From Linyphia triangularis (Eukaryota; Arthropoda; Arachnida; Araneae; Linyphiidae), in contig OZ021733.1 in the NCBI GenBank assembly GCA_963978545.1, positions 72,571,589 through 72,635,588 of the forward strand: 64,000 bases of DNA, in the 5' to 3' direction. Within the stretch, counting starts at the first letter, position 1. Each line of letters begins with the position of its first letter. Shown here piece after piece: positions 28,686 to 39,560 of this stretch. The notes below the pieces were generated by a model. It saw only the letters and a program-made list of their open reading frames with translations, did no database searches and was not told the DNA's origin. The position numbers were made by a program, and so were the translations under genes.

Positions 28686-31600
28686 TCAACCATACTCCAA
28701 TGGGTCTAAATTTGTGGGTTGCTTTTTGTGAGCATTTCTCCAAAGAGAAGAAATATAGTGGGCCCTCAAAAGTTGTTGATAAAGCTCACTCTTACACGGT
28801 GGTATTGAGCTTGCGTCAATATTTTGAATTTTTTTTCTAAAATTTTCATTGATGTCTGAGGCTTTATAGTTGTTGACGAATAGTTGGAACCTTCCATCAT
28901 CTACATCATTAGATTTTTTGGCATTGTATAGCTGGCAAGTGAAATGTTGAATGATGTTAAATAGCTCTTGTAGCTGGTCCTCTGTTAAATTTTCTTCACC
29001 AAGAGTAGCAAATGCTTGTTGGTATTCAGTATTCTTCTTTAGCAAAGTAAAATGTCTTTTCTTCCCTTTATTGAAGAAAGCTGGATTAAAATCACATCCA
29101 GTAAATGCATGGAAGCCGATTAAACTTTTAGCTAACAACTCACCAAGCTCTCTATAAATTTTTGTGATGTCAATATATCTTTCATTATTTCCTGTTTCAT
29201 TGAGCATCCAAATATTAGAATGAGAGTTCTTTAATTGTGCCATATTACCAATCATTATAATTAATATATCGGTATCAGAGGCTCTGATAACAATATTCGA
29301 CTTCTCTGCGATATTGCAAGCATGATAGATTATTTTTGTATCCGCTTCTTCATGTGAAGTACAACATAAATCTTCAACAACACTCGATTGTATCGTATCA
29401 TCAACCACTTGATACAATTGACAATTCCGGAAATTTAAATAAATCTGTCGGTTACCCAAAAATGATTTTATTTCCTCACTAGACCAATGCTTTGTCAAAA
29501 ATTCAACAAAAGCTTCCTTAAATTTTGTGTTTTTTAATTCTTTTGCAAAATCCGACGGTCGCACCTGTTCAGGCCCAGAAATTTTGTAATCAATCAAAGA
29601 TGCTTCATGCCGTAGGCATCTTTCACTATCTTTAATTGATGGATACAAATATTGGTCAAAGATGACATCAATTCGTCGGGCCGAATATTTTGTTATCATT
29701 TGAAGAAATTTCTTTGAAATACCCCCGAATGTTTTGGGAACCTCTTTCATTGAATGAAGAATGAAAAATCCATCAATTAAGAACACATCTGTATTATGTG
29801 GCGGTTCTTGATCAATATTTGGTTCAAGACATTTTACAAGTACCGATTTATCAGTTTTACAGAAACCACCATCTAGATGACATAGAGCAAGAGGTACAGG
29901 AGTTATTGGATACGATAAAAATTTTAAAGCATCAATTTGGTGGTCCATAGAAATTCCCAACAAACGTCCGAATAAATCTCGCTGTAACTTGATCTCTTGA
30001 TGCTTACCTCCAATTTTTACAGACTTCTTCTTTAGAAGTAGACTTGAAAAATTGTGTATCGGTGTCTTTTTGATGGCTTTTTCAAATCTTTGCGGGTCAG
30101 ATACACATTCTGATATAAAAGTTGTTCGTAGCTCTTCACCGATTTTTTCGATACTTAAGACAAATTCTGTCACTTGAGATGATGCAGCTTTCCCAGAAGC
30201 TATATTAAACAACTGATCAGGAGATAAATCTAAGCTGAAGGGATTCACGTACTGATCGAACGAGTTTATGAATCTATCAAGTTGTTGACAACTTTTCTTG
30301 ATGTTATGTGGCTGCAACTCTGCTGAAATATCTTGCTTCTTGGTAATTCCTAACTTTTCTAACACGTGTGTGATTATAGTGGAGCGAATATCGTGACTTC
30401 TCGCCCACCGTTGGCGAGCTGAAATGGAATTAGTCAGATGTGCGATACCAGTAAGTGTTCTCGCAGCATCGGCATTGATAGTCTGCTCTAATGTAAGATC
30501 AATAGGCTGCCTTGAGAACGATTTGCTGGTACGTTTGATTCCAAAAAATCCTTTTTGAAAGTCCTGCTCTAAACCAGGATGAGTTGTGGAAACTTTCATT
30601 AAATTGTAATGGTATTGAACAGTCCATCTCGCATAATTTGGATGGTTAAATACGAAAAATAAATTTGCTATTTTTGGTAAAATGTCAAGATATAATTGGA
30701 AGTCACCAGCACGAATGCTTCTGCTAAGTTGTAAATAATAATAAACAAGTTTGATGTAATACATATAAAATTGCGTTGTTTTTCCATGATCACCATTTAA
30801 TGTTTGTTGTTCGTAAATATAGTCATTACAGAGTTCTGTCAAGCTTTCATTATGAATCAAAAATGAAGGTGTCTGACAATTCTGTAATCGTACAAGTTCT
30901 TCTTCGATATCTTCAGAAATTTGAATATTCTTTGATATTAGAAAAAATCTGAAATGCATAATTTGGAGCCCTAAAGCCATCATTGGGTGTAATCTTTTAC
31001 AGCGGTTGAAATGCTTGCCTTCAATGAAACCTGAAACGGATCCACTAGCAAGCATTTTCATGATGGTTGTTAAACCACAATCATTTATGAACTTTCCGAT
31101 CGCCTTAAAATATGACATCATAATATGAAAAGCACCCAAGTGTATAAACAGTTTTTTGAAGGTGTCTCTTTCCGTAGCTTGGATTTGCAAAGCAATCTTT
31201 GCAATCGCTAAATCGTACGTTACTTGCATGTACTCTTGATTTAGCTCTTGCAATACTGACATGCATTGTTGCATAGTAGCCAAAACAACTGCATTGCTTG
31301 TTGGTGAGTCATTAATCGGAGTTAAGTACGAAATTAATTGTTGTGGAGTATCATCTGTCATTATTTTACTGTTAAAACCAGTCCACATAGGAGTATTTAA
31401 CAACCTAAAAGCATGACTTAGCATCCAAATATTGTCAATTCGATCGTAAAGACTCTTATGCACAATTATATTAACTTCTTCCTCACTTTGAATTTCAATA
31501 TTGCTAGTTTTTTTGAGTTTTTTAGCACACTGTGGCAACTCATACTGTATTGTTTCAAAAGATCGTCTTTTACGTTTATTTTTTTTAATAACTCCAGCTT

Positions 31601-32069
31601 CTTCTTCTTCTATTTCTACATTTTCATTTTCGATGTTTTGATATATGATTCCAATTGTATCATGGAGAGAGTCTTTTCCATTCTTGGTCTCAACAAATCG
31701 GTCATAATTATCAAATGCCATACCTGTCGAAAGATTTTCATTTCTATTAATTGCCTCTGGACATATTCCGGTGCGTAAAACTGATGAAAACGTTGCTTCT
31801 GTTTCAAGCTCTTCGATAGCGCTGTAACTGATACAATGACCGTAACGATTTATTATATCGATTACCTTCCGACTGCTTGTAAGACTTTTTAATGTCATGC
31901 CTAAGCAGATGTGTTTCGAAGTCTTAATGTTGCCATTGTGACTCATGTAAATTACGTCCTGTGACAGAGATTTCACGTGACGTTGAAAACTGTCACAATT
32001 CCGGCGTTTACGACTATAACCTCCAAGAATTGATGAAAAAACTCGGAAACCATTGGTGGTGTTGAACAT
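28686..32069 (-). CDS. Academ-like transposon protein, PIN/XPG-like nuclease (main frame)
   Basis: 1,127 codons open on the minus strand. Near residues 15-90 is a conserved block with SLSQDVIYMSHNGNIKTSKH, LGMTLKSLTSSRKVIDIINR and GHCISYSAIEELETE. The middle (about 440-560) has a WTVQYHYNLMKV block and a SFSRQPIDLTLEQTINADAA block. The C-terminal half looks nuclease-like: DVFLIDGFFILH (about 765), HEEADTKIIYHA (about 900), IRASDTDILIIMIG (about 920) and LIGFHAFTGCDFNPAFF (about 985). These spaced acidic residues resemble FEN1/XPG-type PIN domains. The family is abundant in arthropods and cnidarians. The N-terminal part lies upstream in other frames. A TGA (28,686-28,688) interrupts a conserved C-terminal tail that continues in the same frame. 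ATG at 32,069 is only the first Met in this frame; the true start is near 33,228. Confidence 0.75.
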   Translation of the reverse strand: MFNTTNGFRVFSSILGGYSRKRRNCDSFQRHVKSLSQDVIYMSHNGNIKTSKHICLGMTLKSLTSSRKVIDIINRYGHCISYSAIEELETEATFSSVLRTGICPEAINRNENLSTGMAFDNYDRFVETKNGKDSLHDTIGIIYQNIENENVEIEEEEAGVIKKNKRKRRSFETIQYELPQCAKKLKKTSNIEIQSEEEVNIIVHKSLYDRIDNIWMLSHAFRLLNTPMWTGFNSKIMTDDTPQQLISYLTPINDSPTSNAVVLATMQQCMSVLQELNQEYMQVTYDLAIAKIALQIQATERDTFKKLFIHLGAFHIMMSYFKAIGKFINDCGLTTIMKMLASGSVSGFIEGKHFNRCKRLHPMMALGLQIMHFRFFLISKNIQISEDIEEELVRLQNCQTPSFLIHNESLTELCNDYIYEQQTLNGDHGKTTQFYMYYIKLVYYYLQLSRSIRAGDFQLYLDILPKIANLFFVFNHPNYARWTVQYHYNLMKVSTTHPGLEQDFQKGFFGIKRTSKSFSRQPIDLTLEQTINADAARTLTGIAHLTNSISARQRWARSHDIRSTIITHVLEKLGITKKQDISAELQPHNIKKSCQQLDRFINSFDQYVNPFSLDLSPDQLFNIASGKAASSQVTEFVLSIEKIGEELRTTFISECVSDPQRFEKAIKKTPIHNFSSLLLKKKSVKIGGKHQEIKLQRDLFGRLLGISMDHQIDALKFLSYPITPVPLALCHLDGGFCKTDKSVLVKCLEPNIDQEPPHNTDVFLIDGFFILHSMKEVPKTFGGISKKFLQMITKYSARRIDVIFDQYLYPSIKDSERCLRHEASLIDYKISGPEQVRPSDFAKELKNTKFKEAFVEFLTKHWSSEEIKSFLGNRQIYLNFRNCQLYQVVDDTIQSSVVEDLCCTSHEEADTKIIYHACNIAEKSNIVIRASDTDILIIMIGNMAQLKNSHSNIWMLNETGNNERYIDITKIYRELGELLAKSLIGFHAFTGCDFNPAFFNKGKKRHFTLLKKNTEYQQAFATLGEENLTEDQLQELFNIIQHFTCQLYNAKKSNDVDDGRFQLFVNNYKASDINENFRKKIQNIDASSIPPCKSELYQQLLRAHYISSLWRNAHKKQPTNLDPLEYG

Positions 32070-33228
32070 TCACCGTTGATTAGTCGTTGACTAGTTATAT
32101 AATCAGGTAATTTCTTTTTTTGTATACCCAGAATCTCCTCTTTCAAAATGGCGGCGGCTGCTTGCAAAGTGTCTTGGTCTTTCAAGTGCGCAAATAACGA
32201 TTCATCAATAGTTGAAATGCCTCTAGGGGCAACAACTTTTTTTTATTAGATATCAAAATTTGGATTTTATCATTAAATTTTCTGTGAATTTTTTCTTCTA
32301 AATAGTGTGTTGTGAATATTGATGTACTGTCCGAGCCTTCACTCAATTCTTTAAACATATCGAGATACTCTTTATGTAAGTATGTTAAAAAATAACAACG
32401 TCCTCGTTTTATTACATTTTCTTCAATTAAATTGCATATTTCTTTATAAACAGTATCATGTATTTCTCGAGAGATATGCCACGAAGTACGGACAGGACTT
32501 TTTATTAATGATCTTTTTCGATTTCTAAAATTTTGCCGGCAAACATCATGATAATAAATGTTACAAGAGAGAACACTTTGTATTTTTGTCAAAGTTTCGT
32601 TGTAAATTTCAGTATCTGGCTTAAAGTTTGATAAAATACTTTTTTCAAATTGATCTTTTTCTGAAGTTCGTAATGGCTCATTCTTAGACCGATTTTGTTT
32701 CTTTTTTTTATTAAAAAAAACCCACACAAATTCAGGTTGGCTGCAGCCACGGTATCAGAAGTCTGAGTATTCGATAATTCTGCTGAATCTTCAGATGATC
32801 CTTCCTTCAACGGCTGATGTACTTCAGCCTCGATATCTTTTTCCATGTCATCATGTGTCTCAGGAACGTTCACATCTTCTATAAGAGAATCATTCATCAT
32901 TGTTTCATCAACTATTGTGCTACTAGCTGATGCCGATGGTTGTTCAATTGAAGGCAAAGAAATACTAGACTGCGATGAAAATTTTTTCGTGATATCTGTA
33001 GAATTTTTTTTTTTTCAGCGCTGTAAACGTCTTGTAACAACTACTATGATAAGCACAATCAAAAATTTCGTCTGGTAGAATAATTTCTTTATATTTTAAT
33101 TTATGAAGTTTCCGTAACCTTAAAATCTTTCGACATTTTGCCATTATCTCTTCCGAAAACATAAGTAATTTCTCAGTTTTTACATTGGCACAAAAAACAC
33201 ACTTCACTTTTTCTTTATCAATCGACAT
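31973..33228 (-). pseudogene. N-terminal part of the Academ-like protein, frame-shifted
   Basis: The minus-strand ATG at 33,228 begins MSIDKEKVKCVFCANVKTEK with a C-x2-C pair, and later a Tyr-His-Ser-Ser-Cys-Tyr motif (HSSCYKTF): a Cys/His zinc-binding N-terminus. It continues through an acidic low-complexity stretch (32,780-32,950), then YYHDVCRQNFRNRKRSL, SWHISREIHDTVYKEI and a block ending near 32,182. A last piece has TPPMVSEFFHQFL. The parts lie in several frames (changes near 32,960, 32,720, 32,190 and 32,030). Single-base shifts at A/T runs explain most, so the copy is mutated or contains sequencing indels; small introns are another possibility. Confidence 0.6.
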
Positions 33229-33529
33229 AATGTCAGATATATATGATAAATAATAGACAAATGAATAAAATAAAATAAAGCAGCACTATGTATTTTATAA
33301 AATTCACGAAACACGAGGTATCTGTATGAACGTTCACAAATATACTGAAAACATCAGGCAATAGCCGTTACGTTGGGGTTGTTACAAGGCCCTTCCAGGT
33401 ATAAACCCTCCATTATTCGAATGCTAGTAATATAACTGTAAGAGAATATACTATAGGTTAGAATGAGTACAATAGTAATACATAGGAAAAAGAAGAGAGA
33501 TAGCTGTATAAAATCTGTGCCAACCATCT

Positions 33530-33969
33530 GGCCGGATAGTAGCTAAGATTTTATTATTTGTTGATGTGTGTACGCAATGTAGACGTCTGCCGTGTTCAAT
33601 ATAAGTTTTTAAGACTATAATAAATAAAATATATCAATGACAGATCTGGTCAAATACTTTCAATTTTTTTTTTTTTTTTAGCATTTTCAAAATTATCTGC
33701 CACAAAGTAAAATGCGCGATAATGGTCTGCCATTCTTATTTTCCGATAGTAATAATAATATATTTTCAAATTTTAAAACGGCAGACATGGTCAAATGGAT
33801 TTAAAATTAGTCAAAAATCGATACCTGTCTTACCTGAGCGCTCGACGCGTCCACCACTTTGAGCTTAGTGAGTCCCCTACTTATGTATGGTAGGTATAGG
33901 GGCCTTAACGTACAAAAACTCAGGTCTGGTCAAATACATACAGGTAGCCGGCCATGGGCTCTTAGACTA
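33530..33969. repeat. Right TIR of the Academ-like element
   Basis: Inverse of 27,762-28,185 with few differences by eye, ending GGCCATGGGCTCTTAGACTA. Close identity of such long arms suggests young age or gene conversion. Confidence 0.8.
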
Positions 33970-34352
33970 GAAGCAAAGTCGAAAAGAGTGAGTTTCAAGT
34001 CATCTGGTAATATCAGATCAAAGCAGCCACTTGAATTAGTTCACATGGATCTATGTGGCCCGTTGCCAAAACCATCATCAGAAGGACACATTCTTTTTCA
34101 CCATTTCCAGGAAGGTGACTGCTTATCCTCTGAAAGAAAAATCTGAAGCTTTTGATGCCTTTCAAAGAAGAGCAGAAAGATTCTTGAATAAAAGAATTGT
34201 GGCAGTCTGTACAGATAATGGTTTGGAATTCGACAACGAGAAGTTTAAATCTTTATTTGAAGAACAAGGAGTGTAGCAAAAGTGTACCAACGTATACACC
34301 CCGGAACAAAATGGCACAGCCGAGAGATTCAGCTGTTGATGGAATAAAGGTA
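33970..34352 (+). pseudogene. Copia A integrase core fragment
   Basis: Plus strand: EAKSKRVSFKSSGNIRSKQP, LELVHMDLCGPLPKPS (first catalytic Asp, HMD), then in the next frame AYPLKEKSEAFDAFQRR, CTDNGLEF (second Asp) and, after another shift, the catalytic Glu region near 34,320 (AERF). The order matches Copia integrase. Confidence 0.8.
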
Positions 34353-36150
34353 AGTAAAAGCCCGATTATCCGGCATTCAATCAACCGGAAAGCTCAATCA
34401 ACCGGAATTTTTTAAAAACTAAGTTTGGCGAGAAAATTGGCATTATTTCGCCAAAAAACGGCGATAAGTCGCCAAATCTTTTTTTTTAAATAATTTTTTT
34501 TAAATTTTGAGATTTCGAAGTTGAGTGTTTTTTTTCTTCTTTATATTGATGGTTTTTAATTTGCTATGGCGAAATAGCTGAATTTGCACGGATTAGAAAT
34601 TAATATATTATTATAAAAAGTGATTTTTTTTATTTTTTTTTATTCCGGTTTATCCGGAATGCCGACGTTCTTATTCAAACAACTGTGAATTCGCAGCAAA
34701 AAACCTTAATATTCTTAATGGAAAATGTTTTTTTTCCGAAATATATCCGAAAAAATATATATACTGTGGTTATTTGCCGAATCTATAAACAAATCTAGCT
34801 TGTTTCAATTGTATAAGAAAGAGGGTTTCGTAATCGAAATTCCATTATCCACAGCATCGGGAAAGCATTCTCCAGTAGATAATTTGATTTATCCGGAATT
34901 TACGTTCGCAACCGCATCCGGCAAAGAGTAATTAGGAAATTCAAAATTTGTTAATGGTTTGACCAAAACCCGGATAAAATCAATCATTCGGTTTGTAGGC
35001 TAGATCTACATATGGAACATGCATTTCACAAAATTTAAAATCATGTATAACGAATAACATTCTATTCTATACAGTATCGATGCATCCATAATTCCCGCGA
35101 TTTAATTTGTAAATTTTCAGCCGCATCCGGAAAATGTGCAATTCGGCCGAATTCAAACTATTTTAAAAACTTTTTATTTTATTATTACAAAATATCAGTT
35201 TCTCACGATCAATCAGAGTAAAACCTAATTGCATCCATTTAAATGCATTTCCCCCTATAATCCCAAACAAAGTTTCGATTTGTAGGCTAGTCAACCATTT
35301 TGTACACAAAACGGAAAATGTTTATTTTTCTTTTTTGTGTACAAAAAGTATGGGTTATATTATATTGTATGCTATTAACGTGTTTTGCAATCAATTAAAA
35401 TATAAATCTGTTTCGCTGTAATTTTATTTTAATAATATTTATTTTTAGATTAGCCGACAACTAGACAATCAAATTCAAAACTTAATAGTCCGTAAATTAT
35501 CCGGAATTTCGGGGCGATTTGCATTACAGTTCTTGTATTCCTTTTTTCTATACAACATAATAGTCGATCTTTGAATACGAAGGTCGTCTTCCCGAGCATA
35601 TATTTTACTTTAGGGTACAAAGTAGGTTGTGTGTGGAGAGGGGGAAGACAATGGAATCACCGGAGTTTCCAAATACAAAAGCTACTTTTCCAGAATTCTC
35701 GGAATCTGACCGTGAAAACGCACACAAGAAAACTTCCCCTCCGGAACTGAAATAGCGATAGTCCACTTTGTCCTCCCGGTAACCCTAAAATATAGGTTCG
35801 GTTAGAATCGGTACAATCAAGAGACCTCTCAATTTTTTTTATTTAGATATTTTACAAGGTCTTTTATTTATTTTTTACGGAATTTCCGATATGAAAATGA
35901 TTTAATTTTGGTAACATATTTCAAATTATTGCCGATTATAACGGTAAAATATTACATTATTTTAACTAAAAAAGCTAAGTAGAATAGTTTTTAAATATTC
36001 CGGTTGTGACGATTTTAATGTTAGGTGCCATCACTAGCGTTGTTTACCGTTTAAATTTGGCGAAAAGACGTCGACATTCAATTAACCGGAAAATTCGGTT
36101 ATCCGGAAATCCTAATTTCCCGGCGATTCCGGATAATCGGGCTTTTACTG
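34353..36150. mobile_element. Pogo/Tigger-like non-autonomous element
   Basis: The ends are inverted: AGTAAAAGCCCGATTATCCG at 34,353 and, from 36,150, CAGTAAAAGCCCGATTATCC. TA flanks both sides (34,351-34,352, 36,151-36,152). Copia integrase coding sequence resumes after it. These TIRs are of the pogo/Tigger type. The 1.8-kb interior has many CCGGAA and CATCCGG motifs but no transposase. Confidence 0.75.
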
Positions 36151-36152
36151 TA

Positions 36153-37135
36153 CTTCTAAAGAACAATTTATTGTCAGATGGATTTTAGTCAGAAGCCCTA
36201 TTACATTTCTTATACACCTGGAACAGGGTGTGTCACACTGGTCAAAAGATCACCCCGTTTGAACTTTATGGAGGAAGGCAAACATTTGAAACCATTTGTA
36301 ACTAAGGCGTTTGTTGGAGTACCAAAACAACTGAGAAGAAAACTTGGAGCCAAGAAAGGTGTCATAGTTGGGTATGCACTGAACACCAGAGGATATAGAA
36401 TTTGGCTACCACAGGAAAGGAAAATCGTAGAAACTAATGTCAGATTTAATGAAATTGAAACTATCAAGCAAGATCCAGAGAAAAGAGGGTGGGGGGAGCA
36501 GGAAGCAGTCCTGGACCCTTTTAAAAAGTGATATAAAGAAGATACAGACTCTGACTGTGAGGACGAGTATGAACTACCAAAAGAAGAGTCAATATCTGCA
36601 GGAGAAAGTTTCGAGACAACTAATGATAGTAAAGATGAGCCTGGACAAACACAAGAAGAATTACCACCAACTGCAGAAAGACCCGAACATGTTGAAGCGG
36701 TTTGGATACGAAAGCCTGTACCCAGACCAGATGGTTCAAGAACAGATATATATTACTTTCAAGAGAGAGAGATGGAATGCTTAAGATCTTTAAACAACAA
36801 ATCCAAGTATTGTTCCAGAAAGAATCTGAACTTTGTTTGATAATTTTTAGTGGCACAGATAACTTTTAAGGAATTGTGAAGACCCCTGATAACACCTAAG
36901 CAAGAATGGTTGGCGGCAATGAAGGAGGAACTCGAGACCATGCAGGAACATCAAGTATGGACTCTAGTTGAGAAATCCCCTAAGTTCTAGAATGGAGATG
37001 GGTATATATATACCAGCATGTTTGAGTTGCAAAATGTCCCTAGTAAAATGAACTTTGTTGACATTTTTACAAAGCCATTGAACAAATCTGAACTTGATAC
37101 TTTTCAGGAAATGATATTTTCTAAAGTTTGATTTA
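36153..37135 (+). pseudogene. Copia A integrase end and RT remnants
   Basis: Plus strand: LLKNNLLSDGF, a region with KITPFELYGG, then KAFVGVPKQLRRKLGAKKGV, GYALNTRGYRIWLPQERKI and ETNVRFNE, the typical end of Copia integrase. Downstream an AAMKEELETMQEHQVWTLVE block marks the start of reverse transcriptase. It jumps directly to NFVDIFTKPLNKSELDTFQ and MIFSKV with a stop, the end of RNase H. About 1 kb between them is deleted near 37,010. Confidence 0.75.
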
Positions 37136-37430
37136 TTATTGTGATAATTTTTTATGTCTAATATTGTCTCTATTGTTATTGAAGTACATGAGTATTTATG
37201 TGCAATTTTAATTTCTACATTTGTAAGTGAATGTATTAGATTGAAATTTGTTGGCTGATATTAATTACTAACTTTGTTTGATAATGAATAGTGACAAGAA
37301 ATAATTTATACAATGTTAAAGTTTAAAACTTTATTAGGTTAATTTACATGAAGATGTATGCTACCTAAAATTTCAGAAATTTCTTTTCATAGGTCAATTT
37401 TAAAAAATATGAAGAGGTGGTGGGGGGCAC

Positions 37431-37870
37431 TGTTAGATAAACAGTTTCTTTCATTTACTTATTGTTTGTCTTCATATTTTTTTTTTCAACATGTGAAGGC
37501 ATTACCCTTGCGATGATAAAATCCAATCAACCCAACCTGTGATTGATCCCTTTTTGTATCAGCTAAACTTAAAGTTGAGGTGTAATTTTTCTTCATGAAA
37601 AGTTTGTTAATAATAATTTGTGTTGGATTATTTTCCTGAATTTTGATTGATCAACTGATATTTTCTGGGCATGCACTCTTCTTAGTATTATGCAAATATA
37701 TCTGCAAATACATAGCTTACATTATGGAAATGTGTTGGTAGAGAAGAAAGTTTCTTGTGAAAGGCAGCAGAGGGTATCTGACTGTCTTGGAGTTAGGATT
37801 TTTTTATGTGTTAAATAAATTTTAAGTTTTTTTACTTCAACCCTTTGTTCTTAGTTTTTAATTTTCCTCT
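37431..37870 (+). repeat. 3' LTR of Copia A (right edge estimated)
   Basis: Starts TGTTAGATAAACAG right after a G-rich polypurine tract (37,411-37,429). A poly(A) signal AATAAA lies near 37,814. There is no second LTR in the window to define the end. Confidence 0.5.
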
Positions 37871-38327
37871 ACGTTTTCTATTTTAGACAAAATAAATTAA
37901 AGTCTCAATTTTTAATCTTATGAAATTATATTAATTTTGTCATGGAAAGTCATGATTTTGAATATGGCTATAAGTCATGGAAATACAGTGAATTTCATGG
38001 ATTTCTAAATATTTTAAGTAAAATCACGTAACTGTGACATCATAAACGCCTTGATCGCTATTCAGCCCATAGAAAATTAATCTATATTTCTATTTATGTT
38101 TTGATAGAAACAACGGTCACAATTAAAAACCGTGACCATTGAAAATATCAAGGTCTATCTAAGGACCTTACTATTATAGAAAATAGTAAGGTCTATGAGA
38201 CCTTACTGATATGATATGAGAACTGAAATGAACAGTTTTAATAAGCTTGTGTTTACATTTTTAAAATTTTTTTCCGTCTTTTGTTTTGCATTGTTGATAT
38301 CAAAACATTGGATTTTTGATGATACAA
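37871..38327. other. No gene; one hairpin
   Basis: AT-rich spacer. A short hairpin with GACCTTACTATT and its complement lies near 38,163-38,194. Confidence 0.4.
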
Positions 38328-39293
38328 TCTATATATTTAATAGGCAATACGTTTTTTGGGATTAGTCCGTCCGCCTAAACTACTCAACCAATTTCAATGA
38401 TCAAGGTGTCATTTTAAAGGAAATAAGCTGTAGATTTGCCAAAACGTGCCAAAATAATTTATTAACACTTTATTAATTAGTTAAATTTCAATATTTTTCA
38501 TCATTAAGCTACTACAAAGCCTCAATGATTTTGAATATAAGAATGGCAACATCCTTAAGTAAACAAACCAGCTGCTCGGGGGTTCAACCAACCAACCAAC
38601 CGTTGCTAATTTTAAAGCTATCCTTACGTATGTAAACAACAAACCCGTTGCTAATTTTAAAGCTCTTTTTAAACTCTTCGTTTCAAAGTAGATTTTTTCT
38701 GTTTTTCTGAAGCATTTTTGTATTAGAGTAATTATTATTTTGAAGTATTTCTATCCAGAAAATGCCGACCAAACGGTATAGTGGTTAGTGTGCTGGCTTC
38801 TAGACCGCGAGGTTGCGGGTTCGAGTCCCGTGTTGGCATGGGTGTTTGTAAATGTATGTTGGTTTGTTAAATGACGAAATGTTTCGGCGCATTATAGCCC
38901 TCGTGTTGCTGACGGCGCCAGATAATCTGAATACAACCAACTATCCAGAAAATGCCTCGCGTTGGACGTCGTTCTCTAACGGGGCGACTTATCAGAATAA
39001 ATAAAAGATATTGGACTTCAATGTAAGGGCATAACTAATGAAGTTTTAAATCAGAATGTTGGCGGATAGTATATTTAACTTTCTATTATGAAACTTGCAA
39101 TTTGGGTGTTTTCTCTATTAGGCCTTACATTAAAGTTATAAAAATTTGGTTACATTTTTTATGGCTGGCAAACCTATTCGAGCGCAGCAAGATGTTTTAA
39201 CCACAAATCCGAGCGGCAAAGCCGCTCAATCCGAGCGCAGCGAGGTGTTTGGGGGTTGGCGAGCGTTAGCGAGCAGGGGGCGAAGCCCCCTAG
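38328..39293 (+). mobile_element. Non-autonomous Helitron
   Basis: Begins TCTATATATTTAATAGGC after an A and ends with hairpin GGGGGCGAAGCCCCC (39,276-39,290) immediately followed by CTAG and a T. This is the Helitron end structure with A/T target choice. GAGCGCAGCGAGGTGTTTGG and GCGAGCGTTAGCGAGC near the 3' end are typical subterminal repeats. No Rep/helicase is present. A SINE (about 38,764-38,940) is nested inside. Confidence 0.85.
38764..38940 (+). repeat. tRNA-derived SINE family 2, copy 1
   Basis: The head GTATAGTGGTTAGTGTGCTG (A box) and GCGGGTTCGAGTCCCG (B box) resemble a tRNA of the Asp/Glu kind. The tail includes TTTCGGCGCATTATAGCCC and CTGACGGCGCCAGATAATC. The flanking duplication CTATCCAGAAAATGCC is at 38,751-38,766 and 38,941-38,956. 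Almost identical to 46,117-46,294. Confidence 0.88.
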
Positions 39294-39521
39294 TTTATTA
39301 TTATTGACTTATTCCTTCTTCAAATATTTCATCGTTATTAAAGATTGATTGGCTTTTTTTAACACTGAAATATCAAAGAACGGAAAATTATTTTTCCCTT
39401 TTTCTTTTGATTTGAAAGTTACTGAAACAGGGATTTTTTACTTAATTTAAAATAAAACTTTATAAAAATAATTTTTTGGTACATTGATTTACTATGTTCG
39501 TGTTAGTAAAATTCATATAGG

Positions 39522-39560
<39 letters not shown>

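Larger units (their letters stand above)
27762..33969 (-). mobile_element. Academ-like DNA transposon, 6,208 bp, long TIRs
   Basis: Inserted in Copia A with a 3-bp duplication GAA (27,759-27,761 and 33,970-33,972); Copia coding sequence resumes exactly after it. The TIRs are about 400 bp, starting TAGTCTAAGAGCCCATGGCC, and nearly identical, with one ~22-bp extra segment in the right arm (about 33,884-33,905). The minus strand encodes a long protein with a Cys/His N-terminus and a PIN/XPG-nuclease-like C-terminal half. Duplication length and nuclease-like protein suggest the Academ superfamily, although related arthropod and cnidarian proteins usually carry no functional name. Frames are nearly intact, so insertion was fairly recent. 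Confidence 0.75.
27350..37870 (+). mobile_element. Old Copia element (Copia A), split by two transposons
   Basis: Plus-strand Copia sequence in three pieces: 27,350-27,761 (end of gag-pre-integrase), 33,970-34,350 (integrase core) and 36,151-37,135 (end of integrase, start and end of the reverse transcriptase region). A polypurine tract (37,411-37,429) precedes a 3' LTR starting TGTTAGATAAACAG at 37,431. Most of the RT/RNase H region is deleted at about 37,010. The 5' half and 5' LTR are missing. The right LTR edge is only estimated. Confidence 0.75.

Noticed and set aside
28951..29157. Plus-strand open frame within the Academ-like gene
   Set aside because: Antisense shadow of the conserved minus-strand protein; no domain.
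38770..38850. tRNA gene (A and B boxes resembling tRNA-Asp/Glu)
   Set aside because: Boxes are followed by a SINE body and flanked by target duplications, with a near-identical copy at 46.1 kb; it is a SINE head and no cloverleaf was confirmed.
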